A stretch of DNA of 64,000 nt from Pelargonium tetragonum (taxonomy: Eukaryota; Streptophyta; Magnoliopsida; Geraniales; Geraniaceae). The translations under genes and the position numbers were made by a program. Shown here piece after piece: positions 26,221 to 37,800 of this stretch (positions are counted from its first letter, which is position 1; each line of letters begins with the position of its first letter). Below the pieces are notes generated by a model. That model made no database searches, was not told where the DNA came from, and worked only from the letters and a program-made list of their open reading frames with translations. The stretch spans positions 1 to 64,000 of the forward strand of contig JAYMTL010000019.1 in NCBI GenBank assembly GCA_036897445.1, read 5' to 3'.

Positions 26221-28604
26221 AATATATAACCTCGTGGCGGAATACAGATTATTTTACATGACTGAAATTTCATATTTTAGAATTCGAGTTTAAACTCGGA
26301 TAAGTTGATAAAACTCTTGTTAAAGAGAACCATGCTCCTAATTTTTCAGTACTAAAGGGATTCTAAGGGAAAACTTCAACATAGTAATAACATATAACTC
26401 AGGAAAAACCTTGAACCCTTCTTCTGATTCTGTGGGCACAAAATATGGGTATCTTTTTAACGTTCTGCTACATTGTATTGATCGGGTAGCGATTCCTAGT
26501 GTTATTGGCTCGGATTTTATAAAAGGCTTTTACATTACGTAATTCTATAGCTAGCCAGTAACTGTCTATGAAACGGAGACTGCAAACGGGGCTTCTGTCG
26601 GTTGGTTGAAGGGTTAGCTCTTTCACCTCCAATTCATTATAGTAGCTTCCTTAAAGTATGAGTAGCTTCTAGGATTAGGATAAGCTTTGATTTGGCACTC
26701 CTTAAAGTAAGTGGGCGTATATTCAAGATAAGCCTTAGAAGATTACTTAATTGTCATAAAGAACTTCCCAAGTCTGTCCTGATTGTAACTTTTTTACAAG
26801 GAAATTTAACTGGATAGAGTTTTTAGCCTGCCTATGTACTGGATTACGAAATGGGTCAAGGCATTCCTGTTCCATTATACCAAAATGACCCTGCAAGGTT
26901 AAGTCTCTATTAATAAGAAACTCTTTTTTAGAGCACTCTAGTTTTCTACCCATGAAAGATATTTTATGCCATATTGGGGGTTCCTAGTATAGTAGAAAAA
27001 GAACTAATATAATAAATAAGGAAATACCTTTAAGTTTGGCACGTGTGGTAAGGGTCTTGCTTTGCGGAAAAAGGGGATTTAGAATCACTTAGATAAGGAA
27101 ATCGGTTACTCTATACTCTTAAAAAGAAAATGGGAATTTTTTGTGCTATATAGCGGACTGCGTGTAATTACAGCAATGAAAGAGAAATAAATGTTTTTGT
27201 TTCGTCCCTTTCGTCTAGTCCTTAGGCCAGCGTCTTTTTCAATTCTCCTAGGGGAAAAATTCTTGAAACAAGTAAAAGCCATTCAATTAACAAGGAGCTC
27301 TTAAAAGTTTTTTAAGGAGCCTTTTCTGTTGTACTTTAGTATGCAACCTTGTAAAACAAGAGTTTTTTAAACTCCCCTGGATTCAAACCTGGGAAATAAT
27401 CCCTTAGCATTAAATCACTTAAATGGATATACTTACATTCAAGCTGTAACTTCAGCCTTCGATTTAATCGGTAAACTAAAAGTTTGAAAAAGAAGAGATT
27501 TAACGGTTCAAGTCCTGCTAGGTGGGTTTTTAGTATTAACTTTTTCAAGAAAAACTAGGTAGTACACGTCAAGCAAGAAATTTTAGAACCCCCTCATTAT
27601 CTATATTAAAACCAATTTTAATGTATCCGTTAAACGTTAAAGGAGCTCTAGTAAGGAAAAAGTTATTCTTCCAGTTATTACTTAGCCTTTTTGAAAGAAT
27701 TGCACTTTCCAGGCAATACTTTATAGAGGAAACCCCCTCTAAGAGGTTCTTTACTTCAAATGTATTTTAGAGTGGTTAAGCTACTTATAAGGGTTCTCGG
27801 TTCTTCGGGATTTTGACCTAAAAGTATGGCAAATATAAAGAATTCCCGGGGTTTCTTTCTCAAATACACTACTATGCTCAAGCGCAATAACATTAAGAAA
27901 GCGATCCTATACAGCACTCTTTAACTAAAGCATTACCCCGATATAATTAGAATTTATGGATTAGGCCCAAGTCAAACTAGATTAGAAGTGAGTTTTCACT
28001 CTAGTTAAGAACACCCGGTTACTAAGGTCTATTCCAAACAACTTAGATTTAGAAAAACCTACCAGCGTCAAAATTGGGAGATACCCAAGGGAATCGCTTA
28101 GGACGAGCTATACTTTATATTATGCATTTTATTAGCACCTTAATCAATAATTAAGAGGTTTCCTTTTGATAAAGCTAAGAAAGGGTTTCTCTTCCCCGGA
28201 GTCAAATGTAGAGCTTTTTCTTGGGGTATAGTATAAGCATAAGGTATACAGAAATATATTGTATTGAATATCATACGTTTTTTAGTTGTTCAGTTTAAGA
28301 AGTCCCTTGTTTTTTGGTATTATAACCTATGGTTTACTTGCTTTTTGTTGATGTAGTTACCCCGCTTTTTAGGGTAGCTTGGAAGGAACAAGTCGTTTTC
28401 TAATTTGGGGCTAATAAAAAGAAAAAGGGGCCATAATATAGGGAAAACCTTATCTAGTTGGTACCTAGTTATAGAAAATTCCCCTGGACTTCCTGCGTAG
28501 TGGAATTGAAGAAACTACTCGCCTACAATACCCCTTAGAACTCGGAATTCTTATTAAACTAACAAAAGGTAAAGCTTTTCTTATAAATTTATAGGAAAGA
28601 ATTC

Positions 28605-28800
28605 CTTGCTTATGAGCCCAACCTCTTGCAATTCTTACTAATAGCTTCTTTCTTGATACCTATACCTAAAGCTAGAACTCTACCCTTAACCCACCTTTCT
28701 TAATACCAAGTCCTGGAAATAGACCCTTCATTTCTTTGCTTACCTGTCTTATAAGCTAAACTCCTCTTTTCTATCAGCCTCTGTAGGTTTCGTGGCATAA
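28605..28800. other. Pyrimidine-rich patch
   Basis: The + strand is C/T-rich, with repeated CTTT, TACC and TCTTAC words, and it contains ATACCTATACC, the complement of the GGTAT words seen near 26.1 kb. No open frame or structure was found. It resembles the patch at 12886-13145. Confidence 0.4.
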
Positions 28801-30694
28801 CAACCCAGGCTCGGTGTACATATGAAAAAGAAGTTCGTAATTTTATAAAATATTAAAAACTTTACCTTAATTTATAAGGTCTAACCGAAACGGGATTCCG
28901 TTCTTTAACTGCTCAGTATTTTCTCATCATAGAGTGCCCCGTGAATACCTTAGGGAAAGCGTTTAGCTTGCGAGATGCTAAATTAGGATATAATATAAGT
29001 AGTAAAAACAGGACGGCTAAACAATGGCATTTCTAAAGCTAAATACCTTGTAACAGGAGTCTTTTACGGATATCCTTGTATGTGACAGAGTCACTTTGCT
29101 TGTATGAACTTATAAGTCAGACTTGGGCTTCTAATCCTTGAAATAGGAAATTAGAGCTTCTTTCTCAAAGTACTTGTATAGATGTCCATAATGGTATGAG
29201 CTTTTTGAATACTAACAGATTTTAGAACACCTTGTGTAAGAGTTACAAAAATTTTTGTAGTACGGCTCTGACTTCATTAGGTGAGTTTGTGGTTTATTCA
29301 AATAAATTAGTTATACTTTTTCTTTCCTGAAATCTCCCGGTTTTCCATATAACTTTCACACAGGATTAAATCTTAGCATGTATCTATTTCTTAAAATTCA
29401 GTCTTGGTTAGAACTGAGGGCTTAACTCTTACATAAAGTAAACCCTGCCACTCTGTTCGTAAACAAACGAAGATTTTAGTAATTTCAGATTATATGAAGC
29501 TATTTTCAATACTCAATACTCGGAGGGTTCTTTGCGAGGCTCTGGTCAATCTTCGTAGGGATTCCTCCTTGGGTTAAAAGCTCCTAAATTCCTAATTATA
29601 TATTTTTTAGGGAAAACCTCTTGTTTAAAGTACAAGGGACTTGTTTAAGTATTCTCCCCCAAAAAGGGTAACTCTAAAAAAAAGGAATCCAGGGTTTACT
29701 TACTTTTTTAGCAAGTACAGTAATCTATCTAAGCTCTTGCGGTGGGTATAGAACGTAAACCCAAGAAAATCTAGTATAAAGGGAATACAAGTAACTCTCA
29801 GTCTAAATTAAAGGACTGCTTAGTTAGTTTGATCTACTCCTAGACATTTTCAAAAATCTTATTTAAAAATAAAGAGAAATAATAAGAGCTTTTATTAAAT
29901 CTAACATCCACCTGTGTGTAGTACTATACCTTATACATATAAGGGAATAAAGCCCTTTCGTGTAGAATTAAAGTATATCCAGTAAACTAAAGAAAACTTT
30001 ATTTTATCCCCTAGACAGAATAGGTTTCTAAATATAAAAAGCCATTTAGAATCAGAATTAGGAACTCGTTTATAAACTGCACAAGAAAATACTTAATAGC
30101 TTAAAGTGAAAATAGAATACTACACCTTGATAGGTGTGAGGGGTATGCCCTATGTTGTCAAAGGACTCTTAATAAAAAAAGGGGTGTAAAACTTGTTATT
30201 TTAGCAAAAGGAGGCTTTAAAGCGAAATTGAGGAGACACTTTCTAATTCTAACATTAACATATAATGGGCCCTACTTTTATAGGTTGCTATACTTACTGC
30301 GTAGGATTTCTTAACCTTGTACTCTCCTAAAACCAGTCGAATAGGCGAGTCTTTTCCAAACCTAGGAAACTCTATCTAATAGAAGCAATTAGGGACTCTT
30401 TGCCCGAAGAGTATCCCTTTTGTTCAGCCAAAGCTGCGCCTATCTGGGTATTAGTGTAAGCACCTTTCTTTTGTATTGATTTGGAATTAAAAAACTTTTT
30501 TTAATAACTAAGGAATTAGGGCTGTGAAGTAAGCCAGCATTGTCGGGAGTTGTTTCGACTAAAAGTAATACCATAAATTATAGATTATATGCCAGTTAGC
30601 CCCCCCTATAACGAGCGCCTCCGTAGGTTAAAAAGGTTAAAAAAACTTTTCGCGGTAGGTTATCCTCAGTAAAGGAACTCTAGAAATAGTTATG

Positions 30695-30952
30695 TTATGG
30701 GTTGTTGGCAAAAGAATTTTTAGTCAAAACTTCCTTCTTATAGGGCCGAACTTTCTTCCTTCATTTTGCAGTAATTCGATAAGGGAGTATCCTACTTACA
30801 ACAAAGCGGGTTTTTCTTATATATCTACCAAGAGTTAATCTCAGTCTTTCGGAATCCCTAGAAAAAGGTACAAGCCTCTGCTGCTTTAGCGCCTGTTTCT
30901 TTCTTAAGTTGAAGTGAATATTTACTAGGGGAGTTTCTTGAAATCCTACCAT
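30695..30952 (-). CDS. Unrecognised basic frame, 85 residues if TGA is read as sense
   Basis: Seen: ATG at 30950-30952; under the standard code the frame ends at TGA (30761-30763) after 63 residues. If that TGA is read through, the frame continues 22 codons, from residue 64 to residue 85, to a TAA at 30695-30697. Upstream it is open to 30997. The product is strongly basic, with Arg/Lys throughout and a C-terminal run KWRKKVRPYKKE in which W is the TGA. A small ribosomal or other nucleic-acid-binding protein would look like this, but I cannot assign a family. It lies divergently to the frame at 31333-31881, about 335 bp away, and both have in-frame TGA. By length alone many such frames would arise by chance. 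Confidence 0.2.
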
Positions 30953-31332
30953 ACTTGCTATTTCTTCTTTAGTTGTGGGTTCCCTTTCGCTGTCCCTCTA
31001 TAAAGTGTTTTTTCTAGGCAGCTTAGCTAAGTACTCCAAGAGTTGGGTAAAAATCTCGTATATTGTTAGGAGTCTCTTACACTTAAACATTTTGAGAACT
31101 CCTACTCAGTTAAAGCAAACTAGTCTTGTTAATATTAAAAAGAATCCTGGCAGAGAAACTTTATGCTTCATTACTATTGTTATTTATCAGATTTAGTAAA
31201 AAGGGTACAAGCTCCCAGTAGAAACCCTCTAAGAAAGACTTTTCGATGCTAAGGGAAGGCAAGAACTCATTACAAAAAGTAACAACCTTTTTATTAAACC
31301 TCATATTACTAATGTAGGCATCCCTTTTCTAA

Positions 31333-31881
31333 TTACCAACAACAACAATATATCTCAGAAGACCACCCAAAATTCAAGGAGCTTCCTCACTTCATGGGCC
31401 TACCCGAGTAAAAAAACGAAATCCTTCTAAAGTACAGGACTTGTTAAAGCGTACTCTTTCTGACATTAATAAAAACTTTCTTAAACTTACAAATACTCAA
31501 TTGGCGATTAAAATCGAAGCTAAATTTTCCAACAAGCAACTATTAACTAGAACTGTTTGATCAAACCGTGCTTTTAGAATTCAATATTTACGTAAAATAG
31601 GAATTTCTTATCTTAAGGCTAAAGTGTCATTTAGGAAATGATTTAACTCTTATTATAAGGAATACCTTTCAATTTTAAAAGGTCCCTGCTTGAAAGAGAA
31701 GGAAGTACACATATTAGATAATAACCCCAGACTCAAAAATTGCCCGTTAAACGCGGCTTGAATATACCCGGAATCTTTAGGTTCAAATCTCATACGATGC
31801 TCTAATTTCTTTGCGAGCTCTTGATACTTTACTAGTCTAAGCTTATCGGAATTTCTTTATATTATAGTAAATTCTAATTAA
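31333..31881 (+). CDS. 182-codon frame lacking TAA/TAG but with four TGA codons; possible Tc1-like transposase relic or TGA=Trp gene
   Basis: Seen: between TAA at 31330 and TAA at 31879 the frame is free of TAA and TAG. It has TGA at 31558, 31639, 31759 and 31822 (residues 76, 103, 143, 164) and no TGG. There is no ATG, so a start cannot be chosen; it could be an internal piece. The first 130 residues are basic and helix-rich: HGPTRV at residues 21-26, LLKRTLSD at 37-44, GISYLKAK at 90-97 and HILDN at 127-131. Inference: this order resembles the bipartite DNA-binding region of Tc1/mariner transposases (a GRP-like hinge, then a second helix-turn-helix ending in G-x-x-x-K/R), with Asp129 placed about where the first catalytic Asp would be. 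I see no convincing second or third catalytic residue and no terminal inverted repeats. The alternative is a mitochondrial-code gene with TGA=Trp. By rough estimate 0.05 such frames are expected by chance. Confidence 0.3.
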
Positions 31882-31889
31882 TGTAAAGG

Positions 31890-34800
31890 AAGTTAGGAGC
31901 AAATTCAAGTTCAAAAAAAGGACTTATAATAACCTTAAATAAATGCACAGTTTTACCGCTCCCTAAAAAAGGCACATTTGCTTTTTTGGTAATTCGTATC
32001 CAATATAACTCACTTTGCTTAAAGCTTAAACATGCCATGAATTCCCACGCTCCTTTGCGTTGTCTTTGCTATAAAGCTCTTAAAAAAGATCGCATAAAAT
32101 CTTGATGAGAAGCATGAGTTACACCATTCTTCGATAAGTAGTAAAGACATCGTAAATACGTAAAAAGGCTAACCAAGAAGTTTTCGTGAAATCTGTACTT
32201 GAACAAGAATGAGGCATAAGTTGAAAATTCTTGTTAGTAAGAATGTGGCTCTACCATAGGATGATTAGGATTGGTCAGTTCCTAGAATACAGATAAACAG
32301 ATGAAATTCCCAAATTTATACCTGCAAAGTCAAGATCTGGAATGCAGAGCAGAGAAGAGTTCGGAAGCATACCCTTTGCTTTTATATTACCTAGGCTCAA
32401 ACAATCTAGTAAGAATTCTCCCCTCGTAACTATGTACCTCAAGGGTATTGGGAGTTCCTATATTTTTTTATCGGTTGGTCCCAGTATTGACTTCAGATCT
32501 GCTTAGAGTTCTCACTTTTTTCTTGTAAAACTACGGGACAGGTTTAGAATTTCGGATAATAAGCGAAACGCCCACGGGAATCTTTACTATAGGATCTTTT
32601 TCATTTTAAGTATATTGGCAAGCACAAGTAAAGGTGTCCCAGCAAAAAACTAAGTGCCTTTTTCATTTTCTCCCCCTTACTAATTCTTTCTAGCTTGTCA
32701 ATTGCATACCTTAATATTTCATTAACACGTTATATTGAACTCATAAAATTTTTCTTATTTTAACCCCTAGAAAAAAAACCTAACTAACAGGGGTATCTAG
32801 CATCACTTCTTTTTAAGGAATTACCAGGCCTACCCTTAAGATTTTTGACTAATTGTTAAGTTTTGCCCTATCGGGGTAAGATACAGAATGATACTAGGAC
32901 TTCCTAAAAGGAGGGTCTTAATCCAGCACCCTAAAGGAAGCATATGCTCGGTTATCCATTTCTAGTTAAGAAAGCTATACCCAGGTTTATGGAGAGTCCC
33001 CGGGGTTTAATGAAAACGACTTTACATTGCCCGGGAGTAAATGGGAGATCTCAGCAATGCTGCTTCTACTTTGCGAAAAACCTAATTATAGAATTTCTTT
33101 AATCGAGAATACCAGCAAGCAAAACCCTTTATACAAGTTTTCGTATCTCATTTTTGAATAATCCGGGTTACACCCAGCAGTTAGCATGGCCTTTCAGTTT
33201 ACATTTACAAGGGGATTGTACCTAACAGCCAAGTCAAACAAAACTAGTTGTAATGATTTTGACCCTGTACTAAAGAGAGTGACCTTACATACGGGTATAT
33301 TACCTGGAAAGCTTGTAGGCTTGGGACATACAATATCCGTAAGGGGTTTTTAGTGGGTTTTGCCGAGGGGGTTCTAGGTTAATATTTACTTTGTTTTAAA
33401 TATATTCTAGAGTTTCTGGCAGTAAATGTATCCCGGGAATGGGTACTTTCCGAGAATTGTTATATCAGCCTATAAAGCTAGCTATGCAAGAAACTTTTTT
33501 GCCTTAGCATTAACTTACTAGAAAAAGGGTCAGAATCGTGCATAGAAAATATAAGCTCTAATTAAAATAGCTAGGGCTTTTAATAAGGGGTTCCACTTCT
33601 GGAAATGAGAACTAAAAGTCTTAATGACTGGAGGCTAAAGCTTTCTTGTTTATTTTAGGGAATAAAAGAACTTAAGTGAAAGGGTTTAGGTTAAGTTTTC
33701 TAGAGTTACTGCGAAATTGCCTGAGGCTTTTCCATAGAGTCTCAGTATAGGAATCCTGGGATCGGAATCTTAAACAGAACTTACTTCTTCTTAATGTTTT
33801 AGAATGCTTGCGCCCACACAGAGAGAAATTAAAAAAGGCAGGCGACTTTGGGCTATAACTACATAAAGTTAGAGTGTGCTTGAGGACTTCCTATATTTTA
33901 TTTGATAGTAAAAAAAGCTTTTAGATTTTTATGCTGGGTTTCGTCAACATAATAAGGGGAACCTTTTGTGGATAGCAGAGAATTCTCCTTTAAGTGATAT
34001 ACGCGGAGGATATCTTGATAGAGGAAACTTATATTTGAAGTTATAAGAAATTCTTTATCGGATTCCTTACAAGGTTTCTAACTTCTGAGAAAGTAATAGT
34101 TAGCAGGACATTGGATAAAAGCTACTTTTTATTTACTCGGACGCGGGGGTATCCCTTCGTATTAACTCCCTTAAGCGGGTCTAGATTAAGTATTTTTGTA
34201 AAAATTTGTTAGCCTTTTAGTCCCCTGCCTTTCAACATATCCAGTTAACTCTTGATCAAGAGTCCTCATGAGTATCAGTAAAAAACGGATTTCTTTAAGG
34301 CACTATATATAGCTCATTATACAAAAATTAGTACTATAACAAGCATATAAGGAGGGTTAACCGGGGCCCCTTCCTCACAGCTATGGTTTAACTATCAAAA
34401 GTTTTTTTAAGTCGGCAAACTCCAGTCTAGCTAAGAATCCAATATCTTTATACAACTTTTTAGTAGAATCGAGATTTTTTTCTTTGTTATGTACGCGAGG
34501 GGCTTTTATAGCAAAAACTTTTGTTAGACTGGAATATAAAGTCATTCTTGTGAAGGGCTCTCAGGGTTAATTGGGGATCCTATAATAGGAAGTCAATAAA
34601 GCTTATACTGCTAATTATCTGAAAGTTTTTTGTAATTAAAAGCACCCGGCAGCACGTTTAATAACTGGGGTAACCCTCTTGTTATGAAACCGATTCCTAA
34701 GTCCCTTTGCATGCACTTTAACGCGCTTTTAGACTTCCCTTTTTTACTACTTTTTATATAAAATTTAGTACCAGAATTTGAATATCATTTTTTTATTTGT

Positions 34801-37800
34801 TTTCATACATTAAATTGACTTTTTCGTTACGAGATTTTTTAAAATGACTCAAGAAAGTATTCTACCCGTACGCACTCAGGAATTTGAGAATATCTTTCTT
34901 TTGAGTTCTAAACTAGCTAAAGCGTTTTGTATAATATCAAAAAAAGTATAAGGAGGCTCATTTTACTCAGTTTAGGAAATTTTAAGGAGTTGCACTAAAG
35001 AAGCCTGGCTAAAGAGTTTCCCTGCTAGAAATGAAAGGGGGTGTATTCATACATCATATGAGGCTTTCTATGAGTGTCCGCTTGAATAAATCTGTCACGA
35101 GGATACAATAAATAACTCACAATCAGAAGGGTATCTTATTTATTTGTAGCAGTATCTCCTTAAGCAAAAGCTTTTGAGTAAGTGTAATTCTAGCAGGGCC
35201 CCTCTCTAGTAAACTTTTTTAGGAAAAAAGTTCCATACTAAGATAAAGAAAGTAGAAAACACGCCCTTAGGATAAGGTAAGATTTTTGGTTTTTATAATA
35301 TATGGGGTAACGAAGCTTTCTATTTTGTAACTCCAGTTAAGTTGACAAGCTAATACATCTTTGAACTTCTTTTTGTTCTCCAATTCTATAAAGAATAACG
35401 GTGTTAGTAAATTCCATCCATATAGATAGGATATGGTACTCCTGTACCTAATTAGTTAGAACAATAAATAAGTTATAAGACATGTAAAGGTATAAATCTG
35501 GGCTGATTGCTGTAAATTAGGATATTTAAAGGTCTTAGTTTCAACATCCTTTGTAAGGCCTTTTACGAGGCCTATACCGGGCTTTAGGAGCATCCTATAA
35601 TATAGTACTTTATCTCTTTTCATTTCATTTGTATTTTTGACCCTTTTATTATTTATTAAAAAGCCCTTCCATAAATACTTGTAACTGATTATCTTTCAAA
35701 TATATTAGTCCTTGTTGCTGAGACCCCAACCCGAAGTCTAGGCCACCGGGTACATGCCAATAGGTTCTTAGTTAAAGATGTCATATTAAGTAAGAAGTTT
35801 TCGTTATAAGTTATAACTAAGCTTTGCCTACTCTAAAGAGTCCTTCTAGCTTGTTGGATCGGAGCTAGGGAAAGACTTTTTAATTACTTAGATAGGAAGA
35901 TAGGACACTTTTTACAAAACAAACTTTGTTAGGACAAGGACCTTAGTCAGAATTACATCAAAACAAATTACGTGTCTAGAGTAAGATTTTAACAAAGCAA
36001 TTCTCAGCCATAGGGGGCGGTACTTTTTATTTTACTAGATAAAAGGCTTCTGTCTCTGAAATACAAGTCAATATTTTTTTAATAAGTTATATACTTAAAA
36101 CTAGGGAGTCCGGCCTGAATACTACTGCTATACTTCTAAATTTCTACTCGGGGCACCCTCCTAGAGTACAAAAACTCGGCAATAAAAGACTCTAAGTTGA
36201 AATAGGAAATCCTTATCCGGATCAGATAAGAAAAGTAAGGCAATGTTAGTTTAAACGGATCTCAAAAGGGACCCTTGGGGCCTCAACTACAAAGTGGATT
36301 TACTCCTTTTTTATATTCATTCCAGTTTAGCAAGGTCTTTTTTTTGTAATAGATTAAGTTTTAGTGTAATTCTGGAAGCATACCTCAGATTTTCTGTACT
36401 GATTTTAAGGAACCTTTTTAATGAGTTAATAAAATAAACCCTTCTGGTTATATATAAGGAGAATTTCTATTGATAAGTGCCTGGAGAAAGGTTCGTAGTA
36501 GATTGATTTTATACTTTTTTTAAGTAGAGCTTTAGGAATTGCGAGGATAATTCTCCTATTATGGGGTGGGCGCTTTCCCTATCATTCTTTAGGGGGTTAG
36601 AAAATGTCAGACCTATATAGATAGTAAGATTCCTAAACGAGGATACGCATTGCTGAATTTAGAAGTTTTTTGTTGACATTACAGGAAACCCGGGAGTTTT
36701 AGTTACTTCGTTTCAAGAGACCTGTGTGGTACCTACTCTGGAAGTTATAAGAACCCCGCCACGCAAGCTTTTAAAATATATCTAAGCAAGAGCTTTAAAG
36801 GAGCTTATACTAGTGTAGCTTAAAAACTCAGACCTAAATCTCCCTCAGGTCCTGAAAATTAAGATAAGAGCAATATTAAGAAACAGGAGAAGTTATACCC
36901 TTGAAAGTCAACCCCGGATTACAAGAAAGACTTTGTATACAAGTAATTCAATAAAGCTTATGACACGAGCCTCCTCTATACCTGGGTTAGTTTAATGCTA
37001 CTATCTCAGATCTGTAATAAAAAAAGAAGCTTATTTGTTTGTAGTTTCAAAAGTCTAGGTATAATATATCAAAAGGATTTCATTCGCAGATATTTCTATA
37101 GCAGCTTCCTTCGGTTTCAAGAAAATGACTTTAAATAGAAAAGAAAAAAACACCAAGTTTATTACGTTACATAGTAGAGAAACCGGTTGACTCATTGGCA
37201 AATCACTATTCAATTTCTTTTTGTACTGTAGGTTCGAAGCCTGTTTCCTGCTAATACTTAAGGTGATAATAAGTAAAGCTTCTTTTTTAGAGGGTTGTCT
37301 ATAAGGATTAAGGATTCCCCAAGTTTTGGTCAGTAAAGCGATGAGTTATAACAATTCCCCTGGAGAGCCCCTTTATAAAAGCCCTTTTTAGTTTTTGCTT
37401 TTCTAGCCTTAGTATAAAAGGAAGTTAGGTAACACGAATACATATATTATACCCTCCGAGGATTTTGAAAAATACAAAAAAAAAAGACTCCTTTTAGTTT
37501 AGCCTTCTTAGCATAACAAAAAAACTTATTATTAATAGTTAGGATCCTGTTTAGTTTCAAGATTCAATTTTTATCTAAGTGATTCCCATTTTAGAAGTTT
37601 CTAAAGCACAAAAGCTTCCTGACTTTAAGTTAAACAACATTGTCAAAATTCAGTTAGAAATTACTTAAATAGACTAGGAAAACTTGATCACTACTTTAGA
37701 AAGGGGAACCCTGGTAAAATTCTTCTACTCTATAGGGTAGCCACGGGTATCTTAGTTCCCTCTTTACCTTACTTAAGTCCTTAAATTCGCGTTCTCAACT

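Larger units (their letters stand above)
20670..30690. other. Gene-free stretch
   Basis: About 10 kb without a supportable gene. Short frames near 21250, 26747 and 27336 (minus strand, 60-70 codons) have no recognisable content and are at the frequency expected by chance. The only textural changes are the TAGGT-rich tract at 26060-26220 and the pyrimidine-rich patch at 28605-28800, listed separately. Confidence 0.65.

Noticed and set aside
30975-31196. 73-codon forward frame between the two TGA-containing frames
   Set aside because: Partly antisense to the upstream end of the basic minus-strand frame, hydroxylated and hydrophobic residues typical of AT-rich noise, no recognised motif.
31770-31790. 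AGGTTCAAATCT resembling a T-arm
   Set aside because: Stem pairs poorly and the site lies inside the 182-codon frame; no cloverleaf is possible.
37171-37250. Possible tRNA around AGG-TTCGAAG-CCT with a D-arm-like TGA...GG...TCA
   Set aside because: T-stem relies on two G-T pairs, the acceptor strands do not pair in register, and no anticodon stem can be formed.
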